From contig NC_087378.1 in NCBI RefSeq assembly GCF_963675165.1, positions 4,645,205 to 4,709,204 of the forward strand: 64,000 nucleotides of DNA, read 5' to 3'. The notes below the pieces were generated by a model that was not told the DNA's origin, searched no databases, and saw nothing but the letters and a program-made list of their open reading frames with translations. Origin of the DNA: Halichondria panicea. Taxonomy: Eukaryota; Porifera; Demospongiae; Suberitida; Halichondriidae. Positions within the stretch are counted from its first letter, which is position 1. Every line of letters starts with the position of its first letter. Of the stretch, positions 13,301 to 23,989 are shown in pieces. Made by a program: the position numbers and the translations under genes.

Positions 13301-14925
13301 GAGACTGCCCACTGAACAAGCGACACGCAAGCAGGTCAGAGTTGTAATGAGATTTTAAAACAACATGCAGACATGCAAAAAATATTGTGTCCAGTTAATA
13401 AATATGATTGAATCACACCATTGCATGGATCTATACAATTTACTGATGTCCGGGTTTCTTATTTACATGCAGGGATGCCAGGAGTCATCCTAAATCAGAG
13501 AAACAAGGACCTTCTTCAGCTGAATCAAACGAGTGAGTAATACGTACACATGAATGCATGTGTATACTAACAGAAGCAATGTGTAATAGACATAAATGTA
13601 CAGCAGCCGCCACAATGGGATTTTGTGGTGTGATTGTGATAACATGCTTGCTATAAATATTTTTACAACACAGAAACAATGGGACAGACGCTAGTGTGAA
13701 CAGGGACAGCAGTGAAAGCGACTTCGAGGATCAAATTTTGCACGCAGAACGAGGCGAATGTATCTGCCCAAATCCCAAAGCACACAAGAGAGACTGCCCA
13801 GCGGGCAATAGGAACCGTGGGAAAAGGCTCTTCCAGCCTATCAAACCTGGAGACAAGGTAGCCATCCACGTTACGAGGTTGTCTGGGAAACACCTTGTCT
13901 GTCGCATTGCTCAAGTGACCAACAAGCGATACACACTCCATTCCAAGCGAGGGACCCTATTGAAGCGATTTGGAGGAAGTGAGCTACACAAATTGGAGGA
14001 AGACGAAGGATACGAGATTCCCCTCGACAACTGGCGCCAGAGCGAGGTCGTGTCAACCAGAGCACTGCAGGAAGAAGACATGGTGAGCTGCTCGTGTGCA
14101 ATCGACACTCCAGACTATCTGTACGTGGAGGACGATGATTCAGAAGAGGACCCAGACACACAACAGGGTGATAACACTATTAAAACATCCATATACTGTC
14201 TGTCATCAACTGACATCAACAACATTGATAGACCCACTGGATGGCTGAATGACATCGTCATCACTGCAAGCCAACACCTTTTGTACCAGCATTTCCCGCA
14301 CATCGAAGGCCTACAGCCTCCTACACTCCAAGCGATTAGAGGATTCAATGTGAACACAGGAGAATTTGTTCAAATTCTAAACGTGAGCAATACGCACTGG
14401 TGTGTTGTGTCTACTGTTGGCTGTAGCCCGGGGCAAGTAAACGTCTACGACACCCTGTACCACAGCGTTCAGAAGTCAACGATTCCAATTATAGCAAGCC
14501 TGATGTTATGCACCTTACCCAACCTCACAATCAACATGATGGACGTCGGTCTACAGAGAAACGGCTCTGACTGTGGTGTGCTAGCTATCGCCATTGCCTA
14601 TGACTTGTGTGCTGGGAACGATCCGTTGGCCGTGGTGTACGAGCACACATCCACAAGACAACACCTGAAGGAGAGCCTCAAGAAGTGCTTCCTTGATCGC
14701 TTCCCAATAAGGAATTTGAGGACCTCAACAGGTGTGATCCACGCTGAGCATGTCTCCCTGTACTGCACATGCAGAATGCCCGAGGAAAGCATCGAAGACG
14801 ATCCTATGGCAGAATGTGATGTTTGCAAGGGGTGGTATCATCGATCGTGCTTGAGCATTCCCAACGAAGTGTTTCAAGTTGATGGCGTCGAATGGAAGTG
14901 CGAGGCATGCACAGAACAATCATAA
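10312..14925 (+). CDS. Mutator-like transposase fused to Ulp1 cysteine protease and PHD finger, six exons
   Basis: Proposed exons are 10312-10359, 10519-10596, 10821-11636, 12283-13334, 13473-13532 and 13674-14925; all phases agree, giving 1,101 residues ending in TAA. The N-terminus has Ser/Pro/Thr repeats and a basic PKRR. The transposase has DGAWMTRGH (Asp240), NWQDDDSS across an intron (Asp315-317) and GHTNSMESSHN (Glu507), a DDE set like the Mutator (MULE) family. A Cys/His knuckle (CKCGSSEHRNKSHRDCP) lies near residue 650. The Ulp1/C48 domain has THWCVV (His926), YDTLY (Asp944) and QRNGSDCGV (Cys985). The PHD finger spans 1049-1097. The junction of exons 4 and 5 uses an AG|GTCAGA donor; without it the transposase ends at a TAA at 13345 and the protease is a separate gene. 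Ulp1 domains are known in plant Kaonashi MULEs. All catalytic residues are present, so it may be active. Confidence 0.8.
11759..11968. mobile_element. MITE in intron 3 of the Mutator-like gene
   Basis: The ends are inverted repeats: TATAGCGGGTAATTTTCGTG on the left and ACGAAAATTACACGCTATAC on the right, with ACGAAAATT-type motifs repeated inside. A relative with the same ends lies at 46399-46632. It has no coding capacity. The flanks suggest a TA target duplication, but this is not certain. Confidence 0.75.
12061..12195. mobile_element. Hairpin MITE in intron 3
   Basis: GTTAGACACTGTTTTGTCGG at the left end matches the reverse complement of the right end (CCAAAACAGTGTCTAAC) and the pairing continues inward over TTTAGAAGCCC to a short loop. 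The whole 135 bp can fold on itself. Confidence 0.75.
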
Positions 14926-16234
14926 CTCTAATAATAGACTGCATGTATATAATTAATAGAATTGCAATATGGGATTAATAGCACAAGTAACCATACTATT
15001 GATTTCTAATCGTGAATGATGAAGTTCTCTGCAGTTTTTATTAACATTTTCGGCCACGGGAGTTATTCGAAAACAATACGTTGTCGTTGACAGCGTGCAA
15101 TTTTGTCCTCCCCCGGGACACCCCTGAATTAAACGCTTCCCCCTCCCAGCTAAGAATCCTGTATGAAACCCTGTTAAATGAAAGCACCGCAAGTGCTGAT
15201 GCCTCGGTGGAGATACCAGAGCTATACATAACATAAAGCTCTACTAATACTAAATAGCTTTTATACATACTCCTAGTATTTACCATAAAAAGTTCTATTA
15301 TACTGCATGTAACAGCGGCAATTGACTATGCGGCTTAGCAACCAGATGATATTTTCCAAAAGGGGGTGAAATGGCGGAAAGAGTGTAGCAACGTTATGAC
15401 TAAATGTAAAAACTGATAAGAAGCTGTACGTAAATGCAGCACTATACAAATCTAGACATAGGCTTGAAACCCGTCCTCCCTTCTTTTGGGTGGACGGGCA
15501 ACGGTTAGGGTTAGAGGCGTATATAGGAGCAGTATGGAAGCAATATCACCCCATCATGCATTTTGTGGTTTGCAGGACAACTCTCACACGGCAACTTGCC
15601 AGTATTGGTGCTGCGTGAATGCTAGATAGGGCTGCAACCCGTCTCCCTTTTTGGAGGCGGACCACGCCCATCTACCCCCTACCTTGGGCAGCAGCCATTC
15701 CATTGAGGTTCTTCTCAATAAAGAGATGAGGTCCATCCCAATCACAATCCTCAGACCACCGCCTTTGGGTATCACAAATGAATGAGTAGCCAGCCCAGCA
15801 GACAATGGTGGAGACACTGCTCTGCCCTCAGGGGTTGTCTTGTGTTGGAGAGAAGACACAATAATATACATATAACCTCCAATACGTGTATTTTTACCCT
15901 CCAATGCACGTGTACTTCCTCACCTGTGATACTCTGTAGAGTGCTGTCTTTGTCTATTTAGCACTGCCCTAAGGTATAGTATAGTAGCTAGCTACCTGGA
16001 CCCTAGGCCGTACTTATTTGTATAAAAAATTATTTGTATTTCTATATAAAGCACAGAGCCCAGCCCCTTTTTTCTGAGCTGACCTCTGACCCGTTTTATC
16101 TCGCTGACCTCTGAACTCCAGTACTACGTCATCCGGATGCCCAGCCCATCTGACCTCTGACCCAGACATGTCGTCATCCGGATTCTCATTTGCAAGCCCA
16201 ACCCTTTTCCAAACTGACCTTCATACCTAGCACC
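14926..16234. other. Mostly non-coding; one possible minus-strand exon
   Basis: On the minus strand 15838-15683 is open for 52 codons between a fair acceptor (CAACACAAG) and a good donor (AAG|GTAGGG). It reads TTPEGRAVSPPLSAGLATHS and later GGGLRIVIGMDLISLL, which looks like real protein, but I do not recognise it and see no partner exons. The rest shows diverged short repeats (for example CATCCGGAT and CTGACCTCTGA at 16090-16200). Confidence 0.3.
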
Positions 16235-16640
16235 CTTTACCCACTCACCAGACCACGCCCAGCTACTTTCGGCCTTCATATCTAGAGAACCAAGCAAGGC
16301 ACTGAAAATCCAAGACCAGCACTAGAGAGCACTAATCAAGGTCTATCATCAGGTATATTAAAACATTTGCCGTAAATCGGATCGCTGGCTATACCTTAAT
16401 TTTGAGCGACCTCGGACAACCGCGGTTTTGTGTGAACACATGCGGCGGTGACTATTACTGGTAGCGGCCACATTACTAGGCCTTTACCCACTCGCCAGAC
16501 CACGCCCAGCTACTTTCGGCCTTCATATCTAGAGAACCAAACAAGGCACTGGAAATCCAAGACCACCACTAGAGAGCACTAATCAAGATCTATCATCAGA
16601 TATATTAAAAACATCTGCCGTAATCGGATCGCTGGCTATA
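16235..16640 (+). repeat. Direct duplication of a ~155-bp unit
   Basis: The segment starting CCTTTACCCACTC near 16235 and ending at GATCGCTGGCTATA is repeated from about 16481 with few changes, including ACCACGCCCAGCTACTTTCG in both. The second copy runs into the palindrome at 16602-16677. Confidence 0.8.
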
Positions 16641-16677
16641 TAGCCAGCGATCCGATTACGGCAGATGTTTTTAATAT
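16602..16677. repeat. Perfect 76-bp palindrome
   Basis: Every base pairs around the centre TATATA at 16637-16642; the arms include CATCTGCCGTAATCGGATCG and its complement. Downstream is a very AT-rich stretch (16678-16750) with TTTAATATTTAAATAATTTT-like repeats. It could extrude as a cruciform, or mark a head-to-head junction of two copies of the unit at 16235-16640. Confidence 0.95.
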
Positions 16678-16753
16678 TTAAATAATTTTATATTATATTT
16701 TTTAATATTTAAATAATTTTTAATATTTAAATAGACCTGACCTATTTTTAATA

Positions 16754-17500
16754 GACCTGAGGGGAGGGTTAGTAACAATGAACAAAGGACCATACGAGTA
16801 CGTCCGGTCCGGGTGGTACAGTATTTAAAACACGCACTCAAAGTAATGCCACATTCAAACAATTAAACAGCAGACGCCCTCACTGCAACGCGATCACCCA
16901 CTCACTTGTTAATGTGCTGGCTGCACTCTCCTGGTCTGTGTGACCACCCTCCAGGTCTCCTGAGAGTAGAGCCATCACACTCTCAGACCGGAGGGGAGGG
17001 TTAGTAACAATGAACAAAGGACCATACGAGTACGTCCGGTCCGGGTGGTACAGTATTTAAAACACGCACTCAAAGTAATGCCACATTCAAACAATTAAAC
17101 AGCAGACGCCCTCACTGCAACGCGATCACCCACTCACTTGTTAATGTGCTGGCTGCACTCTCCTGGTCTGTGTGACCACCCTCCAGGTCTCCTGAGAGTA
17201 GAACCATCACACTCTCAGACCTGAGGGGAGGGTTAGTAACAATGAACAAAGGACCATACGAGTACGTCCGGTCCGGGTGGTACAGTATTTAAAACACGCA
17301 CTCAAAGTAATGCCACATTCAAACAATTAAACAGCAGACGCCCTCACTGCAACGCGATCACCCACTCACTTGTTAATGTGCTGGCTGCACTCTCCTGGTC
17401 TGTGTGACCACCCTCCAGGTCTCCTGAGTAGAGCCTCACACCCTCAGTCACATAATACCTGAGGGGAGGGTTAGTAACAATGAACAAAGGACCCTCAGAA
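16754..17500 (+). repeat. 232-bp satellite, three copies plus a partial fourth
   Basis: Units begin GACC(T/G)GAGGGGAGGGTTAG near 16754, 16986 and 17218, with a partial copy from about 17455 that breaks off after ACAAAGGACC. The three full copies are almost identical, so the array is young. No protein is encoded. Confidence 0.9.
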
Positions 17501-17662
17501 AAAAGCATACAAAGGGGTTGTAAATGGTAAGCAAATAAACACATCCTCTACTCTACTAGAGTGGGTATTTGGTAGAGTGCAACAGTCACACTGAGCCAAA
17601 ACAGACGGTAAAGATCCACTAGATAATAAACATTAAGTGAGACATGACTGCACAGTACTCAC

Positions 17663-17854
17663 CGATTTTGTAGCTGGTCACGAGTTCCTTCGCTACTTGT
17701 TCCCCTCTCTCCGATCTTACTGAGATGATCAGCCAGCTCCCTCCATGTTGGTCCAGACGCTCCAAATGACAGTTCTTCCTGGATACTGAACTCATCAGGG
17801 AGGTTGTATAAAGACGAGGAGAAAAGTGTGCGAGCCACAGGATCCTTGCCAGTC
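17663..17854 (-). CDS. Candidate internal exon, unknown protein
   Basis: The minus strand is open for about 64 codons between an acceptor (GGGTTAG, next to 17854) and a strong donor (CG|GTGAGT, after 17663). It reads DPVARTLFSSSLYNLPDEF, GPTWRELADHLSKIG and SSEGTRDQLQNR. TWRELADHL resembles a helix of death-fold domains, but that is weak. No neighbouring exons found; it may belong to the repeat that also occurs near 5400. Confidence 0.35.
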
Positions 17855-17929
17855 CTAACCCTAATTACGAGTGGAGTGTAACCCTCAAAATAACGACATA
17901 ATGAATGGCTATATACAACCTAGGGTTTT

Positions 17930-18919
17930 CCTCTGTGCTGCCCAGGTAAAAGCTCAATAAACGCCCATGTATGGGCGTGGCACTGTGGGTGGTAGACACG
18001 TGGAACTAGTGGGAAGCATGGCAGCATAGATACATGTGTACTATGGAGCCAGGTAGAGCAATACTTACGGTGTGTGACCTCTGTAGGCCTCTGTAGGGAA
18101 GAAGGATTCAAAGTACTGCTAACTGAATAGCTAGCCATACTTCAGTTTGTTAGCCACGTGTTCAAATAAACGCCCTCACATTAATCTACACCCACTACCG
18201 GATGTTCAATAACCGCCCGTTTCGCCCATCTCGTTTAAACGCCCTCTGCCCTCTCCTCTCTACAGACTTCTCTTAGGAAATAAACGCCCGGGCGTTTAAT
18301 CAAGCAAATACAGTACTCACCTTGCTCACCTTCACCTTACTCACCTCCTTCACAGGAGGAGAGTGCCTTTGACCTGTCGCAGAGTCCTAACCACATTTAG
18401 GAGACACGTACATTACACACTACACTACACTACACTACACAATTATTATGACAAAGACTGGTATACAATAAATGCAGTATAGTATGTATGGTTGGTGAGT
18501 TGAAGTGCGGTCAATCATGCATTAGTGAAGTATAATTATACGTACATACGTACGTACAGTGCAGTGTGCGCATGAGATGGTCATGGCTGGTTGCACTTCA
18601 ACTTCTAACTGCTGCTAACTGCTGCTAACCAACCTGAACGGTGGCACACATGAGGGGGTGGCAGCTGTATACAAGTACACATGTACGTATGCCACAACAA
18701 TTATACAGTACATATGACTATATGACAGTTGTTTCATTCAACAGGGCACAGCAACTAACTTTGATCGCACAAGATCAATCAATCGATTGATCAGATGTTT
18801 GTGGACCAAAATCCATAGTCGCTTACCTTGCTGTAGTGTAGATCTAGTGTAGATCTAGGAGCGCTTGCAAACTGCTTCGACTATATAAAAAGCACTCGAC
18901 CTCTCTGGCCCCCCCCCAG
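17930..18919. other. No gene; AATAAACGCCC-type repeat remnants
   Basis: AATAAACGCCC motifs recur between 17950 and 18300, a pattern of an old dispersed repeat. Short tandem CACTACACTA lies near 18420 and TACGTACGTACG near 18545. No coding signal. Confidence 0.4.
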
Positions 18920-19400
18920 TCATCCTGATTATGGCCGCGGCTTAGATGGCAAGCCCCGGATTGATTCGAATAGCCGCTGCTATTATTACAGTGGCCGCGG
19001 CTTTCCCCATTCATCCGGATCATGGCCGCGACTTTAGATGGCAAGCCCCGAATAATCCGCGGATTGATTCGAATAGCCGCGGTTATTTATTATAGTGGCC
19101 GCGGCTTGCCCATTCATCCGGATCATGGCCGCGACTTAGATGGCAAGCCGCGGATTGATTCGAATAGCCGCGGTTATTATTACAGTGGCCGCGGATTCAT
19201 CCGGATCATGGCCGCGGCGTAGATGGAATAATCCGCGGATTGATTCGAATAGCCGCTGCTATTATTACAGTGGCCGCGGCTTGCCCCATTCATCCGGATC
19301 ATGGCCGCGACTTAGATGGAAAGCCCCGGATAATCCGCGGATTGGTTCGAATAGCCGCGGCTATTATTCAGTGGCCGCGGCTTGCTTCGGACTTATTAGA
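18920..19400 (+). repeat. GC-rich minisatellite with CCGCGG sites, about five units
   Basis: Units of roughly 85-115 bp repeat the blocks TCATGGCCGCGACTTAGATG, GATTGATTCGAATAGCCGC, TATTATTACAGTGGCCGCGG and CCCATTCATCCGGATC in order, with block gains and losses. The array is far richer in G+C and CpG than its surroundings. The Arg/Ala/Ile-rich ORFs on either strand are repeat artefacts. Confidence 0.9.
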
Positions 19401-19650
19401 GTGCCGATCCTTTCTTGCCCCGTAGTTCTCGAGCTAGAGATGTTCAGCTCTCAAGAGTTGTACTGATGGATTAATCACGTCCTACTAAGTCAGCAGAGCC
19501 ACTTTTTAGAGCAAAACAGATTCTGTGACATCATAATACGACACGTGACGTCACTTTTGATCATGTGAGTTGTCCTACCTTAAAGGAAGCCTAAGTGATC
19601 TATTATAGGTAGTATTTCACGAATGGTGATATTAACAGGAAGGTTTCCAT

Positions 19651-21663
19651 ATGCTGATTCAGCAGTTTCGAATTATGAACGCCCTCCATATTTTTATTCA
19701 TGTCCACATGACCATGGTGTACTGTATAAGCAAGTTTAGATCTGATTTTATGGCTGAGTTAGTGGCTCATAGTATGGCTTCATCGTTTGGAGGAGGCTTG
19801 CACAACATGGGCAATACATGCTTTGCAAACTCTGTACTTCAGGGTATGTTTTATACATCTCGTATACAGAAGGTATTGTGTGATGAACGAGTACCACATG
19901 GTAAGGAGAATATTAATAATGCACATTCAATTGTTCATGTAAAATTTGTAACAGACATAGTCAGGGAAGTGAACAGTTATGCATGGTGTGCACACTTAAA
20001 AGCCTGTACGACGAATGTCAGACGAGATCCCAAGTTCATCCCAAGTTCATCCCTCTGGCATATACTCTCAGCTGAAAAGTAAGGAAGGAAATAATGACAT
20101 TGTACGTTAGTGCATACAAGCTGCTTACTTTTTATTGAATATACCGAAGGTTTGATGCATCACTGGCAGCCATGCAGGTAATCAAGAAGATGCTCACGAG
20201 TTCATGTTGGCAATTCTTGACAGAATAAACAGCCACCTAGTTGTAGACGAGAAGTAAGTGAAGTAAGTGTAGATATTAATTACACTCAGTCAGTATTGCA
20301 AACATCACATGCACAGCATGACTCAGTCAGCAATGGATAAAGTAATGGCAACTCTCTTATCGACCACTGGTATGCTTTAAATATTGATAGTACGTGACTA
20401 TACTTGTTCCTTCAGTTAAATGCAGTGAGTGTGAGCAAGTTTCTACTACATCTATGGTTTCTAGCCACATTCTAATTGTACGTAAGAATAATAATTATAG
20501 GGAATTATAATGATCACAGGGAGAAAGTATAGAGAAGTGCATTGAAGCTACTTTTAGCGAGGTGCACCTCAGTGGGTGTAATCATGTAACAGGTATAATT
20601 ATTAGAAGATTATAAGAGACGTGTGAAAACACAAAACATTATCCTTCAGAGTACAAAGGTACACAATGTAGGAAATGAGTGTATCTCACAAGGTGAGATG
20701 GTTGCCTATCATATAAAAACTTTTATTTACATACTATATGTCATTAGAATTGATACTACAGGGGCGGATACAGGAAAAACAAAAGGGGGGGGCTAGCTAG
20801 AAAGGGGCGAAGCCCCGTAGGAGAGCCGCCCAGGGCAGCCTCGCCGGAGGCGATTTTTTTCAAGATTTGACCTTTGAACTTTCATATTAATGAGTAGAAT
20901 ACGTTGACCTCTGCACTTACTTTTAATACTATGGTGATACTGTACTGATCAGATGTACGTACGTAAGTACAGCTAGCTAGCTAGCTAGGTACGTCCAGCT
21001 AGCTACCCTAGATCCTTTATACTCCTAGTAGCTGTTGTCTAGCATCTCTCAAGTGATTTCAAGTGAGTCTACAGATGCATAATTGGTGGTAAAATTGTTG
21101 TAGAGTCAGACTACAACACATGGTAGTTTTTTCAAAAGGGGGGGGCTTCAGCCCCTCAAAATCCCTCAAAATCACCCCTGGATCCGCCCCTGTACTACTG
21201 TGCTGCAAGGATGTACCTACACTGCATTAGGGTATGTAATGGTGGTAAGTACGTTCAAGAATCTGAGATAAAGGGTAACTTGCCTGATGAAGTGGTGGAC
21301 GAAGATTTGATCAGTATCCAATCTTACTTCTCTAAGAAACTCCTGGATAAAAAAGGTACAATAATTTGGTATTGATTATTGCTCTTCTTAGTTCAAGCAA
21401 AGAGAACAGAATGGAAAGAGAACAGAATGGAAATGTGGAGCCATTACGTCAAAGTGGAACATGGTTATGTGTGATTCATGTTTTGTCTGGTATCATTGGT
21501 AAGTTTGGGACCGAAGAATAAAAATTAATGTAGCTACTACATACATTTTTAATAACTATCTCTTGTATAGGTCTTGCACTGACATTGAAGTAGAGAAGAA
21601 TACTCCTTCAGAAGATACAGATTGGTACTGCAGGAACTGTGCAAAGAAAATCAGATTTTTATA
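19651..21663 (+). pseudogene. USP-type ubiquitin protease with C-terminal PHD-like finger, damaged
   Basis: Exon 1 carries the Cys box GLHNMGNTCFANSVLQ (Cys codon at 19819). Exon 2 (20170-20253) carries GNQEDAHEF, the usual second USP box. Phase-compatible exons follow at 20320-20370, 20416-20480 (KCSECEQVSTTSMVSSHIL) and 20519-20592 (GESIEKCIEATFSEVHL). The next exon, from 20650, reads EYKGTQCRK then TGA; one base seems missing where a second Cys pair (CRKC) is expected. The following exon is split by a MITE at 20759. Further on, 21249-21354 encodes an acidic linker, and 21384-21660 encodes MCDSCFVWYHWSC and DTDWYCRNC, a PHD-like finger, then TAA. The USP His box is not visible. It resembles USP36/USP42 in its first half. 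Either a pseudogene or a host gene with one fresh lesion. Confidence 0.65.
20759..21192. mobile_element. 434-bp MITE inside the USP-like gene
   Basis: The ends are inverted repeats starting CAGGGGCGGAT and ending ATCCGCCCCTG. TACTA flanks both sides (20754-20758 and 21193-21197), a probable target-site duplication. Inside are G-rich subterminal tracts (AAAAGGGGGGGG on both sides) but no coding sequence. Confidence 0.85.
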
Positions 21664-23125
21664 ATAATAAATTTTATTTAATATTAATTTTTGTAGACTA
21701 CTTTTTACTATCTATTCCATAGCCCTCCATCTTCTTACCTTCTTCACAGTACACAGTAGACTGGAGTAGTGTAGATGAGCTAGTACAGTCTCAGTGTGTC
21801 AGCATATGGAAACCTTCCTGTTATTAGTCGCTTTCGTCTTTCACTTAGTATTCGTCTGTATCGATCTAAGGCTTGATCCAACTTATTAGTAGCCTTATAA
21901 GAAGCTTTCCTCCTTTAATTTAGTACTGGTATCATTGCCATTGTGCTTAGTAGTAACAGGCCTGATGGGATGGGTGATCACATCATGGAGGGCCCAAGGA
22001 AACTGCGTGGAATTGTCGTATAACATTTATATTGATGGTTCCCCCAGATGGTGGTAAGTGTCGGAGGCCTGAGAAACGCTAGTCTATTGGCTAGGATGTA
22101 AGTGACATTGATATTGTGTCTATCTTAACTTACTACTTATCTGTAGGTTGTTATGGAGTGTTTATGAGGACAAGTGGCACGGGATACGTACATCTAAAGA
22201 AACAAGAGTGGATCTGCGCCAAGCTAGCTAGCTAGATAGCTGCTCTTTCTAATGTATTTCTGTTGCTAAATTATGTTTGTTAAGAAGTGGAGCTATAATA
22301 TACCTGGCTCCTCTTGATGATTGTAAGTACTGGGCTGATGAAATAGTCCTGTACAAGTTGTCATCTTTTATTTGTTAAAAATAATTAACAATAATAGGGA
22401 AATTCCCAGGGAATTTCCCCTCACGTAGACAGTAAATTTCATTGTAAAAATGAACGTTCGGTGAGTTTCTTCAACGTCCGCGCTTGACCTGTTTAAAGCT
22501 TCGTAGAGACCCAAATTTTTACAGGTAGGTAGAGGAAGGGTTGAAGTTAGCACCTGTGAAAAAAAAATTTGTTGCCCATGTTTTTCATTTCTACTAAATT
22601 GGCCTATAGCTTAATTTAATTATTGCCGCGTTAAGGTCCGTTTTCATTGGCCCTGTCACATTTGACTCATTTGACTCTGACAATCGCGACTGATTATTAT
22701 CACCAAGTCAACTCTGCACAAGCAACTCTGCACAAGTCAACTCTGCACGCACAAACTGAATGATGGATTGTCAGCAAATTAAAAATTAATGATTAGGCTG
22801 GTTTCCAAGACACCATGAGGTACAGCCTTCATCTCGTTTTTTTAAGGTGCTTCGCCAGTAGCCCACATGCACCCAAAACTCAGTATAAATAATTATACTG
22901 AGTTGCGATTGTTCGATTCAAACACATGTAACCTTACACATGTAACCTTACACGAACATCGTACATTGTACAAGTTACCATTCATGGGGTTTGGGAATGT
23001 GCAGTTGTCGCAACATCTCAATCTGTCACGTCTTTTGATACTTTTGGCAAGGGCCGGGCCGGGTCAAAGTAATCGAACCTCCGACAAATTATTCTCCACA
23101 TACCGTCTCACAGTATCAACTTCTC
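21664..23125. other. No convincing gene
   Basis: A short open stretch at about 21751-21825 (VDWSSVDELVQSQCVSIWKP) could be a remnant of the preceding gene. Otherwise only short ORFs and AT-rich sequence. Confidence 0.35.
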
Positions 23126-23537
23126 TCATCTTGTAGCCTTCCGCTGTGGAACATTAGATGGCTTCCAGTACATAGTGGAAGCTCCACCTCTTCCTGCTCT
23201 ACCACACTCCTGAAAGTAGTCATCAATTGACCCATAGTGGATCGTCTGAGTGAGGCCAACACAATCGATTCCCATGCCTAGAGCCATCGTAGCAAACACA
23301 ACACGAACAACGCCATCAACATTCGTCAAGCTGGTTATTATGACATCCTTGTTGTGCTGAGGAGTTTTAGAGTGATACATTCCAAACAATCTGAAGTCAC
23401 TTAACTTTGGAGATCCTCCCTCAAATCTGCCTGATGGTCACAACACTTGTACTGTCGAGGAGAGTTTTTCCTTTATAAACATTGTTTCCACAAACCCTGC
23501 AGAATTTCTGTAGTGCTGAGTGGTGTTCTCCGCTCAT
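23126..23537 (-). pseudogene. RecQ-like helicase fragment preceded by a Cys zinc-binding motif
   Basis: The minus strand from about 23418 to 23126 encodes RLFGMYHSKTP, VRVVFATMALGMGID and YFQECGRAGRGG, which are RecQ-type helicase motifs IV to VI. It stops after ATR. Just upstream on the same strand, in another frame, an ORF from 23537 to 23421 reads QKFCRVCGNNVYKGKT, a CxxC finger seen next to RecQ-like genes of sponge mobile elements. The DEAD half (Walker A and B) is missing, so this is a fragment or one exon of a larger broken gene. Confidence 0.6.
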
Positions 23538-23989
23538 TACAAGCTGACATGTACAAAAATTACCTAAAGTTTAATATGCTATATCTATTGAATAAAAAGT
23601 GTGACAGTCCTATGTTTACAAAAATACAAAACTACTACATCTACTTTGGTTGTTGCAACAAACTGTTTGTACTGGTAAAATTCTGTGTTGATAGGAGACC
23701 GCTTTGATTTGGTTTACTCTAACCACTAATTTACAACATGGCTAACTACAAGCAAGCAACCACCTGTATGCGCACTACCATGTGCTTTATTTTTAGACTG
23801 CGCACTGGTCATTAACTTCTTATGTAATGTTTAATAATCATTTCCATGACAAAAATAGTGCACAAAAATCTAAAAAAAGAACAGTAAGTTCAGACGAAAA
23901 AAATGGTACATAACCACACCCACTTTTCATAATAAGTCCTTGATTCGAATATTAAACTAAGTGACCAGCTTGAAACGGCTGTGTGGAGG
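23538..23989. other. No gene seen
   Basis: AT-rich, only short ORFs without motifs. Confidence 0.4.

Noticed and set aside
16754..17500. Protein-coding repeats
   Set aside because: No frame is open through a full 232-bp unit with credible composition.
17855..17870. Telomere-type TTAGGG repeat
   Set aside because: Only about two units of CCCTAA-like sequence, shared with 5400 as part of a dispersed repeat.
19022..19466. Arg/Ala/Ile-rich coding sequence
   Set aside because: These ORFs exist only because of the minisatellite unit; several frames are open in the same way.
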